Assembly (NCBI GenBank): GCA_900769475.1
Contig: CAAGGQ010000232.1
Location: 1 to 12,024 of the forward strand
DNA length: 12,024 nt
Source: Clostridia bacterium
GTDB taxonomy: Bacteria; Bacillota; Clostridia; Oscillospirales; CAG-272
Reading direction: 5' to 3'
The notes under the pieces were generated by a model. The model ran no database searches and was not told the origin of the DNA. It was given only the letters and a program-made list of their open reading frames with translations. This document shows positions 6,217-11,816 of this stretch, piece by piece. Position 1 is the first letter of the stretch. The number at the start of each line of letters is the position of its first letter. Position numbers and translations under genes: made by a program.

Positions 6217-6402
6217 CTATTCCACCATCACACCTGACACACTGCGCAGGGCGGTGCCGGCTTGGTAGAGAATTTTTCCTGTTCGTTTCACGGCACGCGC
6301 CATGCGCAGCTGCTTGGAGTTCCAAACGGCCACTCCAAGCCCTCCCAGCAAGGCCATCCCACCGGCCACACTCAACAAAATGATCAACCATGTTTTTTTC
6401 AC
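6217..6402 (-). CDS. small single-pass membrane protein, unknown function
   Basis: The 61-residue protein has one membrane segment at about residues 4-27 (WLIILLSVAGGMALLGGLGV). A basic tail follows, rich in K and R (NSKQLRMARAVKRTGK), so the tail should face the cytoplasm side. The GTG start is supported by GGGAGG eight bases upstream; the open frame continues further but has no other good site. It is the last of three genes on the minus strand driven from 7200-7228, 93 bases behind the ArpU-like gene. I do not recognise the family. Size and topology would fit a holin-like, toxin-like or accessory membrane peptide, but nothing more specific is visible. Confidence 0.65.
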   Translation of the reverse strand: MKKTWLIILLSVAGGMALLGGLGVAVWNSKQLRMARAVKRTGKILYQAGTALRSVSGVMVE

Positions 6403-6495
6403 GTGTTTTTCCTCCCGTTTTTTTGTTAGTATGCCTGGCACTGTGGCTTTTATTCCCGGAGATGCCATGGAATGATTTTCCGTTCCTTTTCTTTT

Positions 6496-6924
6496 TTATT
6501 GCGTTGATATTCCCGGAAGGCTCCGTTGCAAACGGTCCAGCAGAAAGGAGGCCGAAAGCAACCCCTTTTGATGCAACCGATACCCCGTGCGGCGGGATAC
6601 CCCCAGCAGATTGGCCGTGTGTTCGATGCTCTCTCCACGCACGTAGTGATAGTAGAGCATCAGCTTCTCCCGCCCGTTCTTCATGGCCCCCAAAAGGGTG
6701 CTCACCTCGTACATCCGCGCCTTCCAATAGGCCTCGCTCCCTGCCAAAATGTCCTCGCAATCGCAGGTCTCTGAAAACACGCTGGCCCGCTTCCGCTCGT
6801 ACTGCCGCAGATTCAGCATGTCCAAGCAAAGCTGATAGCCGCATAAAAAATTGCGCGCTCGCTCCACGCGCCCCCGTCGGGCTTCTTCCGCCGCCCGCAT
6901 CCGTTCCTGTTCTTCTTCGGTCAT
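6496..6924 (-). CDS. ArpU/sigma-70 region 4-like transcriptional regulator
   Basis: This is a 142-residue, probably cytoplasmic protein. The N-terminal half is charged and helical (residues 1-80, many E and R). Residues about 84-121 form a sigma-region-4-like helix-turn-helix: GREKLMLYYHYVRGESIEH, then ANLLGVSRRTGYRLHQKGL, where the recognition helix follows the GVS turn. This layout is that of small phage late-gene regulators (ArpU/RinA type) and DUF1492-like proteins. The ATG at 6924 is preceded by AAAGGAGG six bases upstream, and that site overlaps the TGA of the upstream small gene, so translation is probably coupled. The operon runs opposite to a CI-like repressor, as phage regulatory genes often do. 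Being phage-derived is an inference; no structural phage genes are visible. Confidence 0.78.
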   Translation of the reverse strand: MTEEEQERMRAAEEARRGRVERARNFLCGYQLCLDMLNLRQYERKRASVFSETCDCEDILAGSEAYWKARMYEVSTLLGAMKNGREKLMLYYHYVRGESIEHTANLLGVSRRTGYRLHQKGLLSASFLLDRLQRSLPGISTQ

Positions 6925-6937
6925 AGCCCCCCTCCTT

Positions 6938-7120
6938 TCACACTGCCGTTCTCAAAAAGGCCGCTGTTCCCAGGTGTACTTCCCCTCTTTTTTCGCAAAT
7001 CCGTAATAATTCCATCGATATAAAAAGCAAAATATCACCCCCACAGTACGGATTTCCGTTCCCTGGATTCTTCCCTGTCTCGCCCCTCAAATCGGTATTT
7101 TTTCTTAAAATTCCTTTCAA
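6938..7120 (-). CDS. hypothetical 60-residue protein, first gene of the switch operon
   Basis: I do not recognise this protein. The start is a TTG at 7120 preceded by AAGGTG five bases upstream. The open frame extends to 7228, but the upstream part covers the promoter and cannot be translated from it. Residues 1-25 are basic and glycine/asparagine-rich; residues 27-60 (GGDILLFISMELLRICEKRG and onward) are more helical, too short and polar to be a firm membrane segment. Its TGA lies inside the ribosome binding site of the ArpU-like gene, which argues that it is translated, if only as a leader for coupling. It could also be non-coding leader RNA. Confidence 0.45.
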   Translation of the reverse strand: MKGILRKNTDLRGETGKNPGNGNPYCGGDILLFISMELLRICEKRGEVHLGTAAFLRTAV

Positions 7121-7156
7121 ATTCTCACCTTCTTTCAAAAAATTGTGTTGGAATGA

Positions 7157-7185
7157 TTGACATTTCCTTGGAAATGTTATATAAT
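7157..7185 (+). promoter_or_regulatory. consensus promoter of the repressor/ABC-F transcript
   Basis: TTGACA (7157-7162), a 17-base spacer and TATAAT (7180-7185) match the sigma-A consensus exactly. Transcription would start near 7192, giving a leader of about 128 bases before the repressor start. The promoter overlaps the opposite promoter at 7200-7228, so one polymerase at a time can occupy the region. Confidence 0.93.
7160..7177. promoter_or_regulatory. probable operator of the S24 repressor
   Basis: ACATTTCC-TT-GGAAATGT is a perfect 8-base palindrome that overlaps the -35 and spacer of the repressor's own promoter. A further CATTTCC half-site (7209-7215) lies in the spacer of the opposite promoter, and GGAATG at 7150-7155 resembles another half. 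Position and symmetry fit binding by the XRE-type dimer encoded at 7320. Binding itself is inferred. Confidence 0.65.
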
Positions 7186-7199
7186 GTTTGTGTATATAC

Positions 7200-7228
7200 A
7201 TTATATCGCATTTCCGTAGTATTGTCAA
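7200..7228 (-). promoter_or_regulatory. consensus promoter of the three-gene minus operon
   Basis: On the minus strand the -35 is TTGACA (7223-7228) and the -10 is TATAAT (7200-7205), with a 17-base spacer. Transcription would start near 7193. The two -10 regions of this and the opposite promoter form an inverted repeat (ATATAATGT at 7179-7187 and ACATTATAT at 7198-7206). The -35 lies in the odd palindrome TATTG-T-CAATA. Confidence 0.92.
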
Positions 7229-7319
7229 TAACTATTTCGGTTTTTCGTAATATTCGTGAGGATGAACAAAAACCAAGTCGAATTTTTGCGTATTTTGTAG
7301 AAAGAACGAGGATTTTGGT

Positions 7320-7946
7320 ATGGATTATTCGGTGTTAAGTGAGCTTTTACGGGCGCAAGGGATCACGGTATATCAGCTCTCCAAGGCCACGGGGATCTCG
7401 GCCTCCACCTTTTCGGATTGGAAGAACGGAAGATCCACCCCCAAGGCCGACAAGCTGGCGCGGATCGCCGCCTATTTTGGAGTGAGCCTGGACGAGCTGC
7501 TGAAAACCGAAAAAGGGCAACAGAGCACCGAGGCCTCCTACCGAACTCTGCGGGCACAAAAAATGCTCCCCGTGATCGGCGTGATCCGTGCGGGCACTCC
7601 CATTGTAACCGACGAGACTCTGCTGGGGCGAGAATTTGCCGATGTGGATGACACCGAGGAATACTTCTTCCTCCAGGTCTGCGGCGATAGCATGAAGAAC
7701 TGCGGCATTGTGGACGGAACCTATGTCCTCTTCCACAAGCAGCAGTACGCCGAAAACGGTGACATCGTTGCCTGCCTGGTGGATGGGGAAAGTGCCACGG
7801 TCAAGCGCTTCTATAAGCAAAACCATCGGATCCTTCTCCAGCCCGAAAACGAGGACTACCAGCCTATTTTCCTCTCCCCCGAGGATTTTGAAATGGGACG
7901 GGCACGGATCCTTGGCGTGGCCATTGAGGCCAAGACCAAGTTCTGA
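7320..7946 (+). CDS. CI-like repressor: XRE helix-turn-helix plus S24 self-cleavage domain
   Basis: The 208-residue protein has an N-terminal XRE helix-turn-helix (about 3-62; ITVYQLSKATGISASTFSDW) and a C-terminal LexA/CI-type peptidase S24 domain (about 85-205). The self-cleavage bond should be A91-G92 in GVIRAGTP. The catalytic serine is S124 in CGDSMKNCG and the lysine is K162 in ATVKRFY. Spacings of 33 and 38 residues match LexA and CI closely. It is not the SOS LexA itself, which has a winged-helix N-terminus. Such repressors are cut when activated RecA accumulates after DNA damage, which frees their promoters. The ATG is preceded by GAGGA seven bases upstream. It faces a leftward operon through overlapping promoters and is followed after 44 bases by an ABC-F gene without a visible terminator. 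Confidence 0.94.
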   Translation: MDYSVLSELLRAQGITVYQLSKATGISASTFSDWKNGRSTPKADKLARIAAYFGVSLDELLKTEKGQQSTEASYRTLRAQKMLPVIGVIRAGTPIVTDETLLGREFADVDDTEEYFFLQVCGDSMKNCGIVDGTYVLFHKQQYAENGDIVACLVDGESATVKRFYKQNHRILLQPENEDYQPIFLSPEDFEMGRARILGVAIEAKTKF

Positions 7947-7990
7947 TCCCCTCCCCTCATCCTCTCTACAGAAAGGTTTTTAAGCAGATT

Positions 7991-9919
7991 ATGATCGCTA
8001 TCAGTATCAATGAATTAAGCCTGTCCTTTGGCACCACCGTGATCTTAGACAAGGTTTCCTTTGCCCTGGAGGAAAACGATAAGCTGGGCATTATTGGCGT
8101 GAACGGGTGCGGAAAATCCACCCTCTTTCGCCTGATCACCGGGGAGCAGACCCCCACCGATGGAAGCATTTACCTTTCCAAGGGAAAGACCCTGGGAATC
8201 CTGACTCAGGACGGTGCCTTTGCCTGCGAGAGCGCCGAGCAGACCGTTCTGGAACGGATGTACGATGCCTTCCCCCACCTCCTGGAGGCCGAGCGTCATC
8301 TGGCCGCCCTGGAGCCCCGCCTCAAGAGCGGCGAAGAGAGCGTGATCCGTGCCTACACCGATCTCCACGAAACCTACGTGAGAGAGGGCGGCCTGGAGTT
8401 CCGCGGACGCTGTGCCTCAATCCTACAAAAGCTGGGCTTTGACGAGCTGGCCATGGGACAGGCCGTGTCCACCCTCAGCGGCGGTCAGCGCACCCGCCTG
8501 GCCCTGGCCATTGAGCTGGGCCGTGAGCCCGATGTCCTTCTTCTGGACGAGCCTACCAACCATTTGGATATTGAAACGCTGGCCTGGCTGGAGTCCTTTT
8601 TGGCCTCCTACAAAAAGTGCGTGATGGTGATCTCCCACGACCGTTATTTCCTGGATCGGGTCACCAACAAGACCCTGGTGATCGAGCATCACAAGGCCAA
8701 GCTTTACAACGGCGGATACACCAAGAGCGCAGAGCAGCGCCGCATTGATAAGGAGATCGCCGAGCGCCATTGGAAGAACCAGCAAAAGGAGATCGCCCGC
8801 CAGGAGGCCTACATTGCCCAGCAGAGGGCTTGGAATCGGGAACGCAACATCATTGCTGCCGAGAGCCGCCAGAAAATGCTGGACAAAATGGAAAAGCTGG
8901 AGCGTCCCCAGGATGCTCCCCGCGCCATTCGCATGCAGTTCCAAGATGCTCTGGCCTCGGGCAACGACGTACTGAACGTGCGGAATCTGACCATGGAATA
9001 CCCCGGTCGTCCGCTGTTTCGGGATCTCTCCTTCCTCATCAAGCGGCAGGATCGGGTGCTGATCATCGGCCCCAATGGCTGTGGAAAATCCACCCTCATC
9101 AAGCTGATCCTGCGTCAGCTTGCTCCCACGTTGGGCGTGATCGAAGAAGGCTACCACGTGGAAATCGGCTACTACGATCAGGAAAACCAGAACCTCACCC
9201 CCGAAAACACGGTGCTGGACGAGCTTTGGAACACCTACCCCACCATGACCGAGACCCAGATCCGCAACACCCTGGGACTCTTCCGCTTCACAGGGGACGA
9301 CGTGTTTAAAACCGTTTCGGTGCTCAGCGGCGGAGAGCGGGCCCGCCTGACTCTGGCCAAGCTCATCCTCTCTCGCATGAACCTTTTGGTGCTGGACGAG
9401 CCTACCAACCACCTGGACATTGATTCCCGGGAAGCTCTGGAGCAGGCGCTGTTGCAATTTGAGGGAACGATCATCACGGTCTCCCATGACCGTTACCTCA
9501 TTGAAAAGCTGGCCACACGCATCCTGGAGCTTCACCCCGGCGATTGCTTTGCGGGCGACCTGCTGGACTACCACGTGGATCACGAAGGCAACGCCTACAC
9601 CGAGTTCCAGACCTATAAGGCCGCCCGCATTGCCGAGCGCCAGGCGCAGATCGCCAACACGCCTGCCCCCGCCGCCACGGTGAGCACGGGAAAGGAACAG
9701 TATTTGAAGAATAAGCAGGCCGCCGCCGAGGAACGCAAAAAGAAGGCGCGCCTGGAAAAGCTGAAGAAGGAATGTGAAGCCCTGGAGGCCGAGCTGGCCG
9801 CCATCGAAGAAGAACTCTTCGGCTCGGCCGCCGCCGATTACCTTCGCGCCGCCGAGCTGGACGAGCGCAAAAATCAAGTAGAAGAACGCCTCATGGAGAT
9901 CTATGAGGAATTAGAATAG
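7991..9919 (+). CDS. ABC-F family ATPase (YdiF-like), ribosome-associated
   Basis: The 642-residue protein has two ABC domains and no membrane segments. Domain one: Walker A GVNGCGKST at 36-44, signature LSGGQ at 162-166, Walker B LLLDEPTNHLD ending at 193 with E187. Domain two: GPNGCGKST at 360-368, LSGGE at 445-449, LVLDEPTNHLD at 466-476 with E470. The inter-domain linker (about 245-325) is charged and carries WNRERN at 281-286, in the region that reaches the P-site tRNA in ABC-F proteins. A lysine/glutamate-rich coiled coil fills about 570-642. Order and length match B. subtilis YdiF. Family members bind the ribosomal E site and act in translation or antibiotic protection; the short linker gives no specific resistance call. 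The ribosome binding site AAAGG is 14 bases from the ATG, unusually far. It is probably co-transcribed with the repressor. Confidence 0.95.
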   Translation: MIAISINELSLSFGTTVILDKVSFALEENDKLGIIGVNGCGKSTLFRLITGEQTPTDGSIYLSKGKTLGILTQDGAFACESAEQTVLERMYDAFPHLLEAERHLAALEPRLKSGEESVIRAYTDLHETYVREGGLEFRGRCASILQKLGFDELAMGQAVSTLSGGQRTRLALAIELGREPDVLLLDEPTNHLDIETLAWLESFLASYKKCVMVISHDRYFLDRVTNKTLVIEHHKAKLYNGGYTKSAEQRRIDKEIAERHWKNQQKEIARQEAYIAQQRAWNRERNIIAAESRQKMLDKMEKLERPQDAPRAIRMQFQDALASGNDVLNVRNLTMEYPGRPLFRDLSFLIKRQDRVLIIGPNGCGKSTLIKLILRQLAPTLGVIEEGYHVEIGYYDQENQNLTPENTVLDELWNTYPTMTETQIRNTLGLFRFTGDDVFKTVSVLSGGERARLTLAKLILSRMNLLVLDEPTNHLDIDSREALEQALLQFEGTIITVSHDRYLIEKLATRILELHPGDCFAGDLLDYHVDHEGNAYTEFQTYKAARIAERQAQIANTPAPAATVSTGKEQYLKNKQAAAEERKKKARLEKLKKECEALEAELAAIEEELFGSAAADYLRAAELDERKNQVEERLMEIYEELE

Positions 9920-9932
9920 AATAAGGGTTGAT

Positions 9933-9978
9933 GTGGGGGAGGAGAGAACTTCTTGAAAGAAGTTCTCTCCTCCCCCAC
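9933..9978. repeat. 22-base perfect hairpin behind the ABC-F gene
   Basis: Perfect 22-base arms (9933-9954 and 9957-9978) start 13 bases after the ABC-F stop codon. The core GAACTTCTTGAAAGAAGTTC (9946-9965) matches the malQ hairpin core at 19 of 20 positions. The lower stems differ but stay paired. The sequence after it (ACACCCCC) matches the flank of the 6153-6199 hairpin read on the other strand. No T-run follows; the true terminator is at 10030-10066. Confidence 0.9.
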
Positions 9979-10029
9979 ACCCCCTTCTCTTTCAAGAACT
10001 TACACAAAGGAATTTCCTCTCCCAATAGC

Positions 10030-10066
10030 AACGCCCTTCTGTCACTCGTGACAGAAGGGCGTTTTC
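10030..10066 (+). terminator. Rho-independent terminator of the repressor/ABC-F transcript
   Basis: AACGCCCTTCTGTCAC (10030-10045) and its complement (10048-10063) form a perfect 16-base stem followed by TTTTCT on the plus strand. The minus side lacks a T-run, so it is a weaker stop for the converging operon, which ends at 10071. Confidence 0.9.
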
Positions 10067-10070
10067 TACG

Positions 10071-10523
10071 TTATTTCCATTTTCCCAGCTCTTCTCGCTT
10101 TTTCTGCGCCTCCAATTCCCTGTCCTCCTTGGCAAAGCGAGCCTGATATTCCTTTTGATGACGAATTCGATATGCTACCGCACCGCCAACAAAGGCCGCA
10201 AAAAACACCGGAATGGATAGCAGCTTTCCCCAATGAGAGAAGAAACAAACGAAGGGAATCAAAAAGGGGATGAAAACCAGATAGGAACGGACGGAATACC
10301 GCATCATCTGCTCCCACTCCGCGTCGGTCAGATCCGAGGCGTTATTGGAATGGAACTCTCGTTTGGTTGGATGCCTGGAAAAATAAGCAATCTGAAAAAT
10401 CGACAACCCAATCAAAAACAGCGGAATCAGGGAATGATATTCCAAATTCAAGCGCTCATGAAATATCAATGCGCCAGAAAAATTCAGTCCCAACATTACA
10501 ATGTAATAAATAACCCATTTCAT
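10071..10523 (-). CDS. four-helix membrane protein, unknown function
   Basis: The 150-residue protein has four hydrophobic stretches at about 3-22, 31-49, 80-97 and 100-119, a polar loop at 50-79 (FHSNNASDLTDAEWEQ), and a highly charged C-terminal tail (about 120-150, many E, K and R) likely in the cytoplasm. The ATG at 10523 is preferred to the longer open frame because GAGGAG lies six bases upstream and overlaps the TGA of the preceding gene. It is the third gene of the MerR operon. I do not recognise the family. Its place suggests a membrane partner of the zinc-ribbon protein or a response to whatever the MerR protein senses. Confidence 0.78.
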   Translation of the reverse strand: MKWVIYYIVMLGLNFSGALIFHERLNLEYHSLIPLFLIGLSIFQIAYFSRHPTKREFHSNNASDLTDAEWEQMMRYSVRSYLVFIPFLIPFVCFFSHWGKLLSIPVFFAAFVGGAVAYRIRHQKEYQARFAKEDRELEAQKKREELGKWK

Positions 10524-10533
10524 AGCATGCTCC

Positions 10534-10848
10534 TCAGCCGTTTGACGGCTTGCAAAAGCCCTTCCTTCCACAACAGGGGCATTTGAACACTCTATCCTCA
10601 TTCACGTGAATCGAAAAAGCAGCCTGCCACCACTTGGGATAAAACGTCTTTTGGCAGATCGGGCACACATATTCCTTTTTTGAGATTCGTTTTCCTGCAA
10701 AAAAACAGATGCAAAAAAAGAATAAGAGTGTGGGAATCGCGATCCACCACCAGGGAACGTCATATTTTTTCGAGAACCAATGCACCTCGCAGGAGGTCAA
10801 GCACAGAGGCAAAAGAAAGATCGAAAAACCAAATGCAAGCTTCTTCAC
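10534..10848 (-). CDS. membrane protein with C-terminal zinc ribbon
   Basis: The 104-residue protein begins with a signal-like segment (MKKLAFGFSIFLLPLCLTSC) that ends in a possible lipobox, LTSC at 17-20. A membrane segment follows at about 33-52 (WWWIAIPTLLFFFCICFFAG). The C-terminal part holds CPIC at 62-65 and CPCC at 90-93, the two knuckles of a zinc ribbon, plus C99. The GTG start is supported by AGGAGG eight bases upstream, overlapping the TAG of the MerR gene. If the lipobox is used the mature protein would be lipid-anchored; otherwise it is a two-pass protein with the ribbon in the cytoplasm. It sits between a MerR regulator and a membrane protein. No family name can be given. Confidence 0.78.
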   Translation of the reverse strand: MKKLAFGFSIFLLPLCLTSCEVHWFSKKYDVPWWWIAIPTLLFFFCICFFAGKRISKKEYVCPICQKTFYPKWWQAAFSIHVNEDRVFKCPCCGRKGFCKPSNG

Positions 10849-10860
10849 ACAAAAAACCTC

Positions 10861-11559
10861 CTACGTCATTTCATAATACCCGATCCAAAGCCCTGCGATC
10901 TTTTCGCGATGAAACACCAATCGAATTTTGATCCCCACCTTTTCATATCTCGCGTATTGGTACAAAATATTAGGGTGGTTTTTTTCGCGCTCCAAGCATT
11001 CCACGGCAATGAAATTTCCCGCAGGAGCAAGGGTATCGGTACGCGCGGCCTCGTAGCTTTCACGAGGCATATACGCAATCAGTTTTGGACTTAAATGTTG
11101 ATACAGGGTGTCGGTATCACCGTCAAGGATGGCCTTGGCGCAGAGTGTTGCGATCGCCGCCGAAGGATCTTCGGGCGATTCTTCGAATATTGTTTCTGTC
11201 TGCTGAAAAATATCATCTCCTGCCTCTATGGTCATCAACGCCTCATTGAGAAGCATCAGCTCCCTGCGTTTGGCATCCATGGCGGCGGCAATCTCGGCAC
11301 GTTTGGCAAGCACCGCGTCCCGCAGATCGATCTTGTTATCCTGCAGGGCCTTGATCGCCTTGACCGAGATTCCCAAGGCTCGCAGTACCAACACGTTCCG
11401 AATGTGGTCGACCTGCGTCCCGGTATATTGACGGCGTGATTGAAAGGGCACTTCTGTACTGGACACGATCCCCTTTTCCTCATAAAACCGAAGGGTGCGA
11501 GAGGTGGTTCCAAGTAGCTTGCAGACCTCTCCAATGTCATACAGTCCCTCTTTTTCCAT
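10861..11559 (-). CDS. MerR-family regulator with C-terminal sensor-like domain
   Basis: The 232-residue protein starts with a MerR winged helix-turn-helix (about 5-75; YDIGEVCKLLGTTSRTLRFY is the hallmark) and a dimerisation coiled coil (about 76-112). The C-terminal half (about 130-232) has no metal-binding cysteine pair. Its pattern of short helices and strands (LYQHLSPKL, then ILYQYARYEKVGIKIRLVFH) suggests an NTF2-like or DUF3887-like ligand domain; this is a guess from pattern. MerR proteins bind and untwist promoters with overlong spacers and switch them on when the signal is present. The ATG has GAGGTGA five bases upstream. It leads the operon with two membrane-protein genes, and its promoter has the expected 19-base spacer with a dyad. 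Confidence 0.92.
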   Translation of the reverse strand: MEKEGLYDIGEVCKLLGTTSRTLRFYEEKGIVSSTEVPFQSRRQYTGTQVDHIRNVLVLRALGISVKAIKALQDNKIDLRDAVLAKRAEIAAAMDAKRRELMLLNEALMTIEAGDDIFQQTETIFEESPEDPSAAIATLCAKAILDGDTDTLYQHLSPKLIAYMPRESYEAARTDTLAPAGNFIAVECLEREKNHPNILYQYARYEKVGIKIRLVFHREKIAGLWIGYYEMT

Positions 11560-11582
11560 ACCGTCACCTCGCTTTCAGCTCT

Positions 11583-11613
11583 ATTATATCAGTTGACGCA
11601 AGGTCAATGTCAA
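11583..11613 (-). promoter_or_regulatory. MerR-type promoter with 19-base spacer and operator dyad
   Basis: On the minus strand the -35 is TTGACA (11608-11613) and the -10 is TATAAT (11583-11588), separated by 19 bases instead of 17. Inside the spacer lies the inverted repeat TTGAC-N5-GTCAA (11593-11607). Overlong spacers with a central dyad are the hallmark of MerR-controlled promoters, so self-regulation by the first gene is likely. Confidence 0.9.
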
Positions 11614-11654
11614 GGGGAATTGAAAATTTTTTTAAATGCAAAAATTCCTTAGCC

Positions 11655-11787
11655 GCTTTTTCTTTTGACCATGTAGGCGCAAAAGAAAAAGCTATCAAAA
11701 AGAAAAACGCCGTGGAGAGATTTCGCCGCCTGCGGGCGGCGAGGAGGCTTACGCAGCCTCCACCGCGCAAACTTTTGAAAAAGTTTG
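11655..11787. repeat. cluster of four inverted repeats, probable dispersed element
   Basis: The gene-free stretch 11614-11816 holds four perfect hairpins: a 13-base stem with a 12-base loop (11655-11692, GCTTTTTCTTTTG arm), CGCCGCC/GGCGGCG (11724-11741), GGAGGCT/AGCCTCC (11743-11761) and CAAACTTTT/AAAAGTTTG (11768-11787). The last resembles the XAACTTxTTGAAAxAAGTTX core of the hairpins behind malQ and the ABC-F gene. No gene or clear terminator is seen. Confidence 0.65.
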
Positions 11788-11816
11788 ATCAAAACTTTCA
11801 CAGCGTTGACATAGTC

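Noticed and set aside
5975..6844. 289-codon minus-strand frame spanning the malQ end, three hairpins and part of the ArpU-like gene
   Set aside because: It is a different frame from the well-supported small genes and is rich in proline, lysine and phenylalanine from the hairpin repeats.
8423..9877. 484-codon minus-strand frame opposite the ABC-F gene
   Set aside because: It is an antisense shadow of a strongly conserved gene with all ABC motifs on the plus strand.
11564..11770. 68-codon minus-strand frame in the repeat cluster
   Set aside because: It runs through inverted repeats and the MerR promoter and has no good ribosome binding site; it is best seen as repeat sequence.
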